From JBBQXK01 sp038251625 (lineage in GTDB: Bacteria > Pseudomonadota > Alphaproteobacteria > Rhodobacterales > Rhodobacteraceae), in the NCBI GenBank assembly GCA_038251625.1, contig JBBSBE010000002.1, forward strand, positions 24,686 through 88,685: 64,000 bases of DNA. The letters are read 5' to 3'. Of this stretch, positions 7,985-16,876 are shown in pieces. Below the pieces are notes generated by a model. It did no database searches and was not told the DNA's origin. It was given only the letters and a program-made list of their open reading frames with translations. The translations under genes and the position numbers were made by a program. How positions within the stretch are numbered: position 1 is the first letter of the stretch; the number at the start of each line of letters is the position of its first letter.

Positions 7985-10639
7985 ATGCCGTCGCTGAACG
8001 ATATCCGCTCGACCTTCCTTGATTATTTCGTGCGCAACGGCCACCGCGCGGTGGCCTCGAGCCCGCTCGTGCCACGCAACGATCCCACCCTGATGTTCGC
8101 CAATTCCGGGATGGTGCAGTTCAAGAACTGCTTCACCGGGGTGGAAAAGCGCGACTACGTTCGTGCAACGACCGCGCAGAAGTGCGTGCGGGCGGGCGGC
8201 AAGCACAATGACCTCGACAACGTGGGCTATACCGCGCGGCATCATACGTTTTTCGAGATGCTGGGGAATTTCAGCTTTGGCGATTACTTCAAGTCCGAGG
8301 CCATTCCATTTGCCTGGGAATTACTGACCAGGGACTTCGACATCCCGAAGGACAAGCTTCTCGTCACGGTCTATCACACCGATGACGAGGCGGCGGCGAT
8401 CTGGAAAAAGGTCGCGGGCCTGCCGGAAGAGCGGATCATCCGCATCCCGACGAACGACAACTTCTGGATGATGGGGCCGACCGGCCCTTGCGGCCCCTGC
8501 ACAGAGATCTTCTTCGACCATGGCCCCGGGATCTGGGGCGGTCCGCCCGGCAGCGCGGATGAGGACGGCGACCGGTTCATCGAGATCTGGAACCTTGTCT
8601 TCATGCAGTACGAGCAGTTCGCGGATGGCACCAAGCGCGATCTGGACATTCAGTCGATCGACACCGGCATGGGGCTGGAACGGATCGGCGCGCTTTTGCA
8701 GGGCAAGCACGACAACTACGACACCGATCTTATGCGCGCCCTGATCGAGGCCAGCGCCAACGCCACATCGACCGATCCCGACGGCCTCGGCAAGACCCAC
8801 CACCGCGTCATCGCCGATCATCTGCGCTCGACCTCCTTCCTCATCGCAGATGGCGTGACCCCATCGAACGAGGGGCGCGGCTATGTGCTGCGGCGAATCA
8901 TGCGCCGCGCAATGCGGCATGCACATCAGTTGGGCGCGGGGGATCCGGTCATGCACCGGCTGGTGCCTGCGCTTGTCCGGCAGATGGGGGCCGCATATCC
9001 CGAGCTTGCCCGCGCGCAATCGCTGATCGAAGAAACGCTGCGGAGCGAGGAAACCCGCTTCCGCCAGACGCTGGATCGTGGCTTGCGGCTGCTGGAGGAT
9101 GAGCTGCAGCGCATCCCCGAAGGTGCCGCCCTGCCAGGCGAGGCCGCGTTCAAGCTGTACGATACCTACGGCTTTCCGCTCGACCTGACGCAGGATGCCC
9201 TGCGCGAACAGGGGCGCACTGTCGATACCGCCGCTTTTGAGGCCGCAATGGCCGAGCAGAAACAAAAGGCGCGCGCCTCGTGGGCCGGTACGGGCGAGAC
9301 GAAGGACGCCCGGATCTGGTACGATCTGGCAGAGGCGCACGGGGCAACCGAATTTCTGGGCTACGATACCGAGGCCGCAGAGGGCGAAGTGCTGGCACTG
9401 GTACAGGGCGCTGCGCAAATCCCTGCTGCCAACATGGGCACCGAGGTACAGATCGTCGTGAACCAGACACCCTTTTATGCCGAAAGTGGCGGGCAGGTGG
9501 GGGATGCGGGGACGATGGTCACCGAAACCGGCACGGCGCGCGTGACCGATACCAAGAAATCCGCTGGCATCTTCATCCATGTCGCAGAGGTGACAGAGGG
9601 CACGATCAAGGCCGGTCAACCCGCCCGCCTGACGGTTGATCACGCCCGCCGTGCTGCCATCCGCGCCAACCATTCCGCCACGCATCTCTTGCACGAGGCG
9701 TTGCGGCGCGCGCTCGGCGACCATGTGGCGCAGAAGGGCAGCCTGAACGCGCCTGACCGGCTGCGCTTTGACTTCAGCCATGGCAAGGGGGTCAGCCCGG
9801 ACGAGCTTGCTGCGGTCGAGGCTGAGGTGAACGCCTTCATCCGCCAGAACGCACCCGTCGAGACACGGATCATGACGCCCGACGACGCTCGTGCCCTTGG
9901 CGCCCAGGCGCTGTTCGGCGAGAAATACGGCGATGAGGTCCGCGTGGTGTCGATGGGCACGCATCCCGGCTCCGGCAAGGGTGCGACGCAGGATACCTAT
10001 TCGCTGGAGCTTTGCGGCGGCACCCATGTGGCCCGTACCGGGGATATAGGCTCTTTCGTGATGCTGGGCGACAGCGCCTCTTCTGCCGGGGTGCGGCGCA
10101 TCGAAGCGCTGTCGGGGCAGGCGGCGCTGGATTACCTGCGCACGCAGGATGCGCGGCTTGCCGATATCGCGGCGGCCCTGAAGGCGCCCGCTGTGGACGC
10201 GCTCGACCGCGTGAAGGCCCTGATCGAGGAACGCCGCGCCCTGCAGAACGAGGTGCAGCAGTTGCGCCGCGAGGCTGCAATGGGCGGCAAGGGCGATGGC
10301 CCCGAGGCGAAGACGGTCAACGGCATGGCCTTCCTTGCCCAGACGCTGGCGGGTGTGTCCGGCAAGGACCTGCCCGCGCTCATCGACCAATTGAAGGGTC
10401 GGATCGGTTCGGGCGTGGTTTTGCTTATTGCCGATGCGGGCGGCAAACCTGCGGTCGCTGCAGGTGTGACGGCGGATCTTACGGGCCGCATCTCCGCCGT
10501 CACGCTGGTGCGGGCGGCTGCGGAAGCGATGGGCGGCAAGGGCGGCGGCGGTCGGCCGGACATGGCACAAGCAGGGGGTGCCGATTTCACGAAGGCACCG
10601 CAGGCAATCGCGGCGGCTGAAGCCGCCTTGGGGGAATAG
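7985..10639 (+). CDS. alaS: Alanyl-tRNA synthetase
   Basis: AlaRS charges tRNA-Ala and edits mischarged Ser/Gly. The 884-residue protein begins with the typical class II catalytic core (a RSTFLDYFVRNGH-type start, then a region with GPTGPCGPCTEIFFDHG). The editing domain follows, with the zinc-type motif HSATHLLHEALRR near residue 562 and ELCGGTHV near residue 680, and then the C-terminal oligomerisation part, which ends Gly-rich. Length agrees with bacterial AlaRS (about 870-890). It follows recA by 89 bp, as commonly seen in this group, but with a strong hairpin between them. Confidence 0.97.
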   Translation: MPSLNDIRSTFLDYFVRNGHRAVASSPLVPRNDPTLMFANSGMVQFKNCFTGVEKRDYVRATTAQKCVRAGGKHNDLDNVGYTARHHTFFEMLGNFSFGDYFKSEAIPFAWELLTRDFDIPKDKLLVTVYHTDDEAAAIWKKVAGLPEERIIRIPTNDNFWMMGPTGPCGPCTEIFFDHGPGIWGGPPGSADEDGDRFIEIWNLVFMQYEQFADGTKRDLDIQSIDTGMGLERIGALLQGKHDNYDTDLMRALIEASANATSTDPDGLGKTHHRVIADHLRSTSFLIADGVTPSNEGRGYVLRRIMRRAMRHAHQLGAGDPVMHRLVPALVRQMGAAYPELARAQSLIEETLRSEETRFRQTLDRGLRLLEDELQRIPEGAALPGEAAFKLYDTYGFPLDLTQDALREQGRTVDTAAFEAAMAEQKQKARASWAGTGETKDARIWYDLAEAHGATEFLGYDTEAAEGEVLALVQGAAQIPAANMGTEVQIVVNQTPFYAESGGQVGDAGTMVTETGTARVTDTKKSAGIFIHVAEVTEGTIKAGQPARLTVDHARRAAIRANHSATHLLHEALRRALGDHVAQKGSLNAPDRLRFDFSHGKGVSPDELAAVEAEVNAFIRQNAPVETRIMTPDDARALGAQALFGEKYGDEVRVVSMGTHPGSGKGATQDTYSLELCGGTHVARTGDIGSFVMLGDSASSAGVRRIEALSGQAALDYLRTQDARLADIAAALKAPAVDALDRVKALIEERRALQNEVQQLRREAAMGGKGDGPEAKTVNGMAFLAQTLAGVSGKDLPALIDQLKGRIGSGVVLLIADAGGKPAVAAGVTADLTGRISAVTLVRAAAEAMGGKGGGGRPDMAQAGGADFTKAPQAIAAAEAALGE

Positions 10640-10930
10640 ATGGCAACAGCACTCTGGATCGCGCATGTCAGCGTGACCGACACGGTGGCCTATGGCCGCT
10701 ACGCACTTGGCGCGACCGAGGCTATTCAGGCCCACGGCGGCACGTTCCTTGCACGTGGCGGGCGCCATGTGCAGCTGGAAGGCAACGACCGCGCGCGCAA
10801 CGTGGTAGCGCGGTTCCCCAGCGTTGAGGCGGCCGTTGCCTGCTACAGATCAGACAGCTATCAGGCCGCGCTCGCCCATGCCAAGGGGGCCGCGGTGCGT
10901 GACCTCGTCGTGGTCGAGGAAATCGACTGA
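10640..10930 (+). CDS. DUF1330 domain protein
   Basis: A 96-residue cytosolic protein that fits the DUF1330 family, small ferredoxin-fold dimers of unknown role. Visible family features are a start such as ALWIAHVSVTDTVAYGRY, GGTFLARGGRHVQLEG in the middle, and FPSVEAAVACYRSDSYQ. Its ATG directly abuts the alaS stop codon, so it is probably translated from the alaS transcript. No function is assigned. Confidence 0.75.
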   Translation: MATALWIAHVSVTDTVAYGRYALGATEAIQAHGGTFLARGGRHVQLEGNDRARNVVARFPSVEAAVACYRSDSYQAALAHAKGAAVRDLVVVEEID

Positions 10931-11019
10931 GGGCACGACGGTTACGTGGCGGAAAGGCCCACGTTCCCCGCGTACCCTTAGCCCAAACGGGTCATGCCAC
11001 GGATGCGTCTTCCGGCAAT

Positions 11020-11033
11020 TGTCCGCCCGGACA
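11020..11033. repeat. Inverted repeat TGTCC-N4-GGACA before the VPLPA-CTERM gene
   Basis: TGTCC (11020-11024) and GGACA (11029-11033) are separated by GCCC, 17 bp before the start codon. It could be an operator or a leader hairpin. Arms with the same sequence occur in the 16-bp palindrome at 13124-13139, with different spacing. Confidence 0.3.
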
Positions 11034-11050
11034 GTAAACCGGAGGATATG

Positions 11051-11752
11051 ATGTTGAAATCCATTCTAATTGCGGCCGCGCTTGTGGTGGCCGGGGCGGG
11101 GGCACAAGCAGCCGTCATGCAGGCCGTTTTCAGCGGCACAATCAACTTGGGCGTTGACGAAACGGGCTATTTCGGCGCCCCGAATACCGATCTGGCAGGT
11201 ACTGCCTATTCGTTAACCTATGTCTACGACACCTCGATTGGCGATCGTTACAAAAGCCCCGGCTCGGATCAGCTATTCGACAACGGCGCCACGCCGACGG
11301 TCAGCGCCAGCCTGACAATCAATGGCAAGACCTTTAGCCAGACCACCGATGTCGTTGCCCAGTATCTGGCCCTCGACAACAACTATTTTGCAGCATTCTC
11401 GCAGGATTCCTTCACCACGGTGGATGCGTTGGGCGGCATCCTCACCCAGACGACCAACATCTTTGCGGCCGGCGTCTATGATTTTCTTTCGACCTATGCA
11501 AACGGTCTGGAAACACCGTTCAGCGCCAGTTTCCCCACCAGCACTGCGTTTGACAGCTACTTCCAGCTTTTCACCAAGGACGTCGTCGCTGATGCAACGA
11601 TCACCCGTGTTTACGGATCGCTGAACGTGAACAATGTGGCTGTAACGGAGGTCCTCACGTCTGCAGTTCCGTTGCCAGCTTCGCTCGGGCTGTTTGTGAT
11701 GGCACTCGGGGGGCTCGGTGCCCTTCGTGTGCGCAGGCGCCGCGTCGCCTGA
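11051..11752 (+). CDS. VPLPA-CTERM (PEP-CTERM-like) exported protein
   Basis: A 233-residue exported protein. It has an N-terminal signal peptide (LKSILIAAALVVAGAGAQA, cleavage about residue 20) and a C-terminal tripartite sorting signal: VPLPAS, a hydrophobic stretch LGLFVMALGGLGAL and an Arg cluster RVRRRR. Such tails are processed by exosortases, typically in exopolysaccharide or biofilm producers; the VPLPA form is the one common in Rhodobacterales. The central domain is rich in Thr, Ser, Asp and aromatic residues and not recognised. ATG 11051 follows GGAGG (11041-11045) with 5-nt spacing. No exosortase gene is in the window. Confidence 0.8.
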   Translation: MLKSILIAAALVVAGAGAQAAVMQAVFSGTINLGVDETGYFGAPNTDLAGTAYSLTYVYDTSIGDRYKSPGSDQLFDNGATPTVSASLTINGKTFSQTTDVVAQYLALDNNYFAAFSQDSFTTVDALGGILTQTTNIFAAGVYDFLSTYANGLETPFSASFPTSTAFDSYFQLFTKDVVADATITRVYGSLNVNNVAVTEVLTSAVPLPASLGLFVMALGGLGALRVRRRRVA

Positions 11753-11800
11753 CAGCGGCCAACCATTGCGTCCCCGTCCGGCGTCTGCCGGTCGGGGATA

Positions 11801-12940
11801 TCAGACTGACCGGCGCAGTCGTTCGACAAGTCGCGTCAAATCAGACTGGCGGCGCATATCGGTTTTCGACAGGGCGGATTTGATCTGATTGCGCACCGTG
11901 TGCGTGCTCACCTTACGATCCGCCGCGATCTCGGTCGATACCTTGCCCGCGTGAAGGGCAATCACCACATCCGCTTCGGCCAGGGTCATCCCATGATGTT
12001 GGCGCAGCAAATCTGCCACATCGAGGCCCTTTGGGCCCGCCGCCACAACCACGGCCGTCAACGGCATGTCCCACATGCTCCGGTCGCGGAACGGCAGAAG
12101 ATCCGGCGCGCGGTCGCCCAGGTGCAGGGTTCGCACCTCACAGGATTTATGTTCCGAAATTCGGACATGGAACGATGCGCCAGCAAAGGTTTCGCCCATC
12201 CGTGCCTGCGCCAACGCCGTATCGAGGCGGGCATCGGCTGCGGGCGCGGTCAGGCGCAGGCGGCCGTTTTCCGTCTGACGCAGAACACTGCCCTCTTCAA
12301 TCATCGCCTCGGCGGTTGGATTGGCATAGGCGACCCGCCGTGTATGGGTCAGCAACAGCAGCGCTGAACCCTCAACCACCGGAAAGCGGCGCAGAAACAG
12401 CCCCTCTGTCCGCAGGTCCGACAGCATGCGGTCCACCTCCAGCGCATGGCGGATCACCGGTGCGATCAGGCCAACGGTGTTGATCCACGGACGCTCCAGC
12501 CTGTCCTGATCGGCCAGACGGATATTTCCGCCCAGAAAGACGATGCGCCGCGGGCTGGCCATCACGATGCTGCCAGCGCCCGCCATGATGTTTTCCTGCG
12601 GGCGCACCCAATCCATGTAGAATTCGGTCCGTGTCAGCACATCCCGGTCAATCATTTCATCGCAACTGATGACAGACCCCGGCCTGCTCTTGGCAAAGCC
12701 GGGCGCCCAGGCGTTCTGCTGGCCGTAATGAGAAACATAGCTCGTCAGAAAATCCGGATCGTAGCCATGCACGGCCAGTGGAGCGGTTTCATCTGCGATC
12801 GCGTCATAGCTGAAAAGCTGCGTCCAGATGCCGCCGGACATCGCACTGAGCCGGGTCACCACGTCGTGCCACAGGCTGCGGTCAAGGCTGGCACGGTGAA
12901 TATCCTGCAGCAGGGGCTGAAGACCCTGTGCCGACAACAT
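11801..12940 (-). CDS. LuxR-family transcriptional regulator (C-terminal HTH)
   Basis: A 379-residue regulator. The last 65 residues form a LuxR/GerE-type helix-turn-helix (GMTLAEADVVIALHAGK, then STEIAADRKVSTHTVRNQ and a recognition helix). The long N-terminal part shows no recognised autoinducer domain; LTHTRRVAYANPTAEAMI near residue 210 looks PAS-like. The start is uncertain: ATG 12940 is used here, and an in-frame TTG at 12964 would add eight residues. It is convergent with the VPLPA-CTERM gene, and a 16-bp palindrome lies about 180 bp upstream. Its target genes cannot be read from the sequence. Confidence 0.8.
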   Translation of the reverse strand: MLSAQGLQPLLQDIHRASLDRSLWHDVVTRLSAMSGGIWTQLFSYDAIADETAPLAVHGYDPDFLTSYVSHYGQQNAWAPGFAKSRPGSVISCDEMIDRDVLTRTEFYMDWVRPQENIMAGAGSIVMASPRRIVFLGGNIRLADQDRLERPWINTVGLIAPVIRHALEVDRMLSDLRTEGLFLRRFPVVEGSALLLLTHTRRVAYANPTAEAMIEEGSVLRQTENGRLRLTAPAADARLDTALAQARMGETFAGASFHVRISEHKSCEVRTLHLGDRAPDLLPFRDRSMWDMPLTAVVVAAGPKGLDVADLLRQHHGMTLAEADVVIALHAGKVSTEIAADRKVSTHTVRNQIKSALSKTDMRRQSDLTRLVERLRRSV

Positions 12941-13123
12941 GTCAATCAAATCCGAAAACTCCAAAATCAGACACAGAAATTGCCAGTGACAGCGTCACCT
13001 TGCAATAGTCCAATTAGGGCTAGGCACAAAAATGCATAGAAAGGCCGACGGCTCTTCTTCAGAAGGTTAAAAAACACCTAATGCGCGAAGCTGTTTTGCA
13101 GCAGTTACAAGGAGATAGAAGTT

Positions 13124-13139
13124 TGTCCACGCGTGGACA
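13124..13139. promoter_or_regulatory. 16-bp perfect palindrome between luxR-type gene and typA
   Basis: TGTCCACG is followed directly by its reverse complement CGTGGACA. It lies 7 bp beyond the typA stop codon and upstream of the LuxR-type gene. With no loop it is a poor terminator, and a dimeric-repressor operator for the LuxR-type gene is more plausible. This is inferred from symmetry only. Confidence 0.45.
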
Positions 13140-13145
13140 GCCGTC

Positions 13146-14963
13146 TTACCCCGCCCGCCCCTGCCGCTTGCGCTCGTTCGGATCGAGGAACCGCTTGCGC
13201 AGCCGGATCGCCTTGGGCGTCACTTCGACCAGTTCGTCATCGTCGATATAGGCGATGGCTTCCTCCAGGCTCATCCGGACCGGCGTGGTCAGCCGCACTG
13301 CCTCATCCGTGCCGCTGGCGCGCACGTTCGTCAGTTGTTTGCCCTTGAGCGGGTTCACTTCCAGATCATTGTCGCGGCTGTGTTCGCCGATGATCATGCC
13401 TGTATAGACGGCCTCTTGCGCGCCGATGAAGAACTTGCCCCGGTCTTCCAGCTTCCACAGCGCGTAGGCCACGGCGGTGCCGTTCTCCATCGAGATCAGC
13501 ACACCCTGGCGGCGGCCCTGGATCGGGCCCTTGTGGGGGGCCCAGTCGTGGAAAATGCGGTTCAGCACGCCCGTGCCGCGCGTATCGGTCAGAAACTGGC
13601 CGTGATAGCCGATAAGGCCCCGCGACGGTACATGCGCCACGATCCGCGTCTTGCCCACACCTGCGGGCTTCATCTCGACCAGATCGCCCTTGCGCTCTCC
13701 CGTCAGCTTGTCGATGACGGCGCCGGTGTATTCGTCATCGACGTCGATGATCACCTCTTCAATCGGCTCCATCCTCTGGCCGCCTTCCTCGCGGAAGATG
13801 ACGCGGGGGCGGCTGATGGAAAGCTCATAACCTTCGCGGCGCATGTTCTCGATCAACACGCCCATCTGCAATTCGCCCCGGCCAGACACCTCGAAGGCAT
13901 CGCCACCGGGGGTGTCGGCCACCTTGATCGCCACGTTCGTCTCGGATTCGCGCATCAACCGCTCACGGATCACGCGGGATTGGACCTTGCTGCCATCGCG
14001 GCCCGCCAGCGGGCTGTCGTTGATGCCGAAAGTCACGGTGATGGTGGGCGGGTCGATGGGCTGTGCCGGGATTGGCGCATCAACCGTTGGATCGCAAAGC
14101 GTATCAGCCACGGTGGCCTTCGTCATGCCAGCAAGCGTGACGATGTCGCCGGAAGAGGCTTCCTCGATCGCGGTTTGGGTCAAGCCACGAAACGCCATGA
14201 CCTTGGTCACGCGGAACTGCTCGATCCGCTCTCCCGTGCGCGACATGGCCTTCAGCGTGGCGCCGACCGACAACTTGCCGCTTTCCACGCGGCCCGTCAG
14301 GATACGCCCGATGAAGGGATCGGCCGACAGCGTTGTCGCCAGCATCGTGAAGGGCTCACCCTCACGCCCGATCTGGGCCGGGGCGGGAACGTGGCGCATG
14401 ACCAGATCGAAAAGCGCAGACAGGTCCTTGCGCGGCCCGTCGAGGCTGTCATCGGCCCAACCGGCGCGACCAGAGGCATAAAGGTGCGGGAAATCGAGCT
14501 GTTCATCCGACGCGCCAAGGTTCGCGAAAAGGTCGAAAACCTCGTTCAGCGCGCGGTCGGGTTCGGCATCGGGCTTGTCGACCTTGTTCAGCACGACGAT
14601 GGGCCGCAGACCCAGCGCCAGCGCCTTCGACGTGACGAATTTCGTTTGCGGCATCGGGCCTTCGGCAGCATCCACCAGAAGAACGACACCATCGACCATG
14701 TTCAGGATCCGCTCAACCTCGCCGCCGAAATCGGCGTGGCCTGGGGTGTCGACGATGTTGATGCGCGCCCCTTTCCATTCGACGGACGTGCATTTGGCAA
14801 GGATCGTGATCCCGCGCTCGCGTTCGATGTCGTTGCTGTCCATCGCGCGTTCGGAAACGGCCTGACCTTCGCGGAAAGCCCCGGATTGTTTCAGCAGTTC
14901 GTCGACGAGGGTGGTCTTGCCATGGTCGACATGCGCGATAATGGCGATGTTGCGAAGCTCCAT
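13146..14963 (-). CDS. typA: Translational GTPase TypA/BipA
   Basis: BipA is a ribosome-binding GTPase of the EF-G family that helps ribosome assembly and stress adaptation. The 605-residue product has the G1 motif AHVDHGKTT (about residues 10-18), a switch region with ERERGITI, G3 DTPGHADFGGEVER and G4 NKVDKPDA, followed by domain II, the EF-G-like domains III and V, and the BipA-specific C-terminal domain (EEAIAYIDDDELVEVTPKAIRLRK). The frame is open 39 codons further upstream, but ATG 14963 starts the canonical MELRNIAIIAHVDHG sequence. Confidence 0.95.
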   Translation of the reverse strand: MELRNIAIIAHVDHGKTTLVDELLKQSGAFREGQAVSERAMDSNDIERERGITILAKCTSVEWKGARINIVDTPGHADFGGEVERILNMVDGVVLLVDAAEGPMPQTKFVTSKALALGLRPIVVLNKVDKPDAEPDRALNEVFDLFANLGASDEQLDFPHLYASGRAGWADDSLDGPRKDLSALFDLVMRHVPAPAQIGREGEPFTMLATTLSADPFIGRILTGRVESGKLSVGATLKAMSRTGERIEQFRVTKVMAFRGLTQTAIEEASSGDIVTLAGMTKATVADTLCDPTVDAPIPAQPIDPPTITVTFGINDSPLAGRDGSKVQSRVIRERLMRESETNVAIKVADTPGGDAFEVSGRGELQMGVLIENMRREGYELSISRPRVIFREEGGQRMEPIEEVIIDVDDEYTGAVIDKLTGERKGDLVEMKPAGVGKTRIVAHVPSRGLIGYHGQFLTDTRGTGVLNRIFHDWAPHKGPIQGRRQGVLISMENGTAVAYALWKLEDRGKFFIGAQEAVYTGMIIGEHSRDNDLEVNPLKGKQLTNVRASGTDEAVRLTTPVRMSLEEAIAYIDDDELVEVTPKAIRLRKRFLDPNERKRQGRAG

Positions 14964-15259
14964 CGGGGTGCGTTCCAGTATTTGACAGGGTTGGGCGGGC
15001 GATAGTGGAACGGCCGAGAAAACGCCAGAGGCATTTTGCTGCAGTACCAACATGCGCCACCGTTTCCAAGTGAGAGACATAATGTTGCTGGATTAAAGCG
15101 CCCTGCATCACAAAAAATCTCTTCCAAACTGAAACTCCCCTCCAGGTTGTTACGTTCCTTCACCCGTCGCGCCAAAGGGCGCGCGACTCCTTCCAGAACG
15201 GTCGAACCGGCCAACAAGGAAGCAATTTTGGGGAAATTGACTAAATTGGAGGACTGAGA

Positions 15260-16072
15260 ATGACGATCAATCACGTACATGCAATGCCTTCTGCTATCAA
15301 AACGGCGATGTCGCGCCCGGCGGCGCAGCATGGCGCGCTGGTCGCGCTTGCGGCCGCGATAATGATCTGGGCCAACGGGGCGCAAGCAGGTGGGCTTTCC
15401 ATCGGCGGCAGATCCCTTGCGGATGTCGATGCCAGCGTCGGCGGCCTTGACGCTAAGGCAAGTGTCGGCGGGCGCAGCCTTGCGGAAGGCTGCGTCGGGT
15501 CTTGTGGCGGAAACAGTGGTTCTGGCGGCACGTCGGCAAGCGCTGGTGGCGTATCGGCAAGCGTCGGCGCGGGCAGCGGCAGTACGGGCAGCACCGGAGG
15601 TCTGGGCGTTTCAGCCTCGATCGGCGGGGGTTCGGGCAGCGGTGGGGGTTTGGGTGTAACGGCCTCTGTTAGGGGCGGCGGGCTGACGGCGAGCGTTGGC
15701 ACCACTGGCGGCGCCACAGGCGGCGGTACGGGCTCAGGCCCCGGGACGGTCCCCGGCCCGGTCGGCGGCGGCGCTATCGGCGGGGTTACCGCGACCACCC
15801 GCAAGAACACCTCGAACCCGGTCGGCGTTATGGCGGCATCCGGACGGTGCGCCGGCGTCGGCAACACACAGGCGTTCAACGGCTTTGCGTTGATCGACCG
15901 TCAGGGTGAGACCCTCGGAACCATCCGCAACGCAACCATCGACAGCCGGATGAAAATCCGCGAGGTGCGCATCCAGACGCCCGGAAACGCCTGCTACACG
16001 CTGAGCGGCGGCGCCTATGACGTTGCCACCGGATGGATCAAGGTGAATATGGACCGCGCGCGCCTGCAGTAG
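15260..16072 (+). CDS. Gly/Ser-rich exported repeat protein, unrecognised
   Basis: A 270-residue protein of unknown function. It has a signal sequence ending in ANGAQA (cleavage about residue 43). A low-complexity Gly/Ser/Ala/Thr/Val region (about 44-180) follows, built from degenerate units such as GGRSLADVDASVGG, VSASVG, LGVSASIGGG and LGVTASVRGG. The non-repetitive C-terminal domain (about 195-270) has two Cys (about 197 and 245) that could form a disulfide. The unit pattern suggests a beta-solenoid or extended surface polymer. ATG 15260 is preceded by GGAGG (15248-15252). The gene is divergent from typA across about 300 bp. Confidence 0.75.
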   Translation: MTINHVHAMPSAIKTAMSRPAAQHGALVALAAAIMIWANGAQAGGLSIGGRSLADVDASVGGLDAKASVGGRSLAEGCVGSCGGNSGSGGTSASAGGVSASVGAGSGSTGSTGGLGVSASIGGGSGSGGGLGVTASVRGGGLTASVGTTGGATGGGTGSGPGTVPGPVGGGAIGGVTATTRKNTSNPVGVMAASGRCAGVGNTQAFNGFALIDRQGETLGTIRNATIDSRMKIREVRIQTPGNACYTLSGGAYDVATGWIKVNMDRARLQ

Positions 16073-16089
16073 AGGCCAGGTCGATAAAC

Positions 16090-16113
16090 CCCGGGCCGTT
16101 CTGCCGGCCCGGG
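16090..16113 (+). terminator. Strong hairpin after the Gly/Ser-rich gene
   Basis: CCCGGGCCG (16090-16098) and CGGCCCGGG (16105-16113) form a 9-bp stem with a 6-nt loop, 17 bp past the stop codon of the repeat-protein gene. It is terminator-like, with no obvious T-run. Confidence 0.5.
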
Positions 16114-16174
16114 CGCTGCGCCGGTTCCAGCAAAAAACCTTCGCGCTCGACACGCGTGTTGCTGGCGGAACGGG

Positions 16175-16777
16175 TCAGGTCGCGATGTACCGATCACGAC
16201 GGTGGTTGATTGCGATCACGAAGTTCAGCACCAGCGCGCCAAGCGCAGACCAGGCCACGGTCACGGGATCACGCAGAAAGAGCGCCACGGCAAAAAGACA
16301 CAGGTCAAAACCAAGCTGCACCCAGCCTGCACGCCACCCCCAACGATCCTGCACAAGGAGAGCGACGATCCCGATGCCGCCAAGGCTCGCCCCGTGACGG
16401 AACAGCGCAAGCAGGCCCGAACCGGTGATCATGCCGAAAAGCACCGCGCCCACTGCCGGATGCAGGCGGTCGAACGAAACCAGATCGGGCAGCACAAGCG
16501 TCAGCCCTGACAGGATCGTCACCGCGGCGAACGTCTTGACCACGAAAACGGTGCCGAACCGGCGCCAACCCAACCAATAAAAGGGCAAGTTCAGCGCGAA
16601 GAAAACAGGCCCGAAGGCCCATCCTGTGGAATAGGAAATCAGGATTGCCGCGCCCGCAGTCTGCCCCGTGACAAACCCCAGATGCGTCAGCATCAGCACG
16701 CCGAACGCGCACATGCCCGCCCCATAAGCAACACCTTGGGCGTCTTCGAGGCGTGTATGGGCGAGGGAAACCGTCAT
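16175..16777 (-). CDS. YitT-family membrane protein
   Basis: A 200-residue integral membrane protein of the YitT (DUF161) type, with about five to six hydrophobic segments: GVAYGAGMCAFGVLMLTHLG, GWAFGPVFFALNLPFYWLG, the KTFAAVTILSGLTLVLP region, GAVLFGMITGSGLLALF and a last one near AWSALGALVLNFVIAI. The motif FRHGASLGGIGIVALL fits the conserved Gly-rich part of this family. Its transport or other activity is unknown. The ATG at 16777 is used; the open frame runs back into the palindrome at 16837-16860, where start codons are unlikely. Confidence 0.75.
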   Translation of the reverse strand: MTVSLAHTRLEDAQGVAYGAGMCAFGVLMLTHLGFVTGQTAGAAILISYSTGWAFGPVFFALNLPFYWLGWRRFGTVFVVKTFAAVTILSGLTLVLPDLVSFDRLHPAVGAVLFGMITGSGLLALFRHGASLGGIGIVALLVQDRWGWRAGWVQLGFDLCLFAVALFLRDPVTVAWSALGALVLNFVIAINHRRDRYIAT

Positions 16778-16836
16778 GGGCAGATGATGCCGCAGCGCAG
16801 CACGGGCGTCCAGCGCCTGTGTAAGAAGCCCGAGAA

Positions 16837-16860
16837 GTAGGGTGGGTGCACCCACCCTAC
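16837..16860. repeat. 24-bp perfect palindrome, copy B (REP-like)
   Basis: The left half GTAGGGTGGGTG is followed by its exact reverse complement. It lies 16 bp past the icd stop codon and upstream of the yitT-like gene, both on the minus strand, so in the icd transcript it would fold into a stable 3' hairpin. It matches copy A (815-838) except at one mirrored base pair. Confidence 0.75.
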
Positions 16861-16876
16861 CTGCGGCAGGCCCGTC

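Noticed and set aside
8321..10768. Long open frame antisense to alaS (over 800 codons)
   Set aside because: It mirrors alaS codon structure in high-GC DNA, has His/Arg/Gly-rich nonsense composition and no family motif.
13067..13082. Degenerate CtrA-like motif TTAA-N7-CTAAT before the LuxR-type gene
   Set aside because: One mismatch in a short AT-rich stretch; too weak without conservation data.
13335..15005. Long open frame antisense to typA
   Set aside because: Composition and lack of motifs mark it as a shadow of typA.
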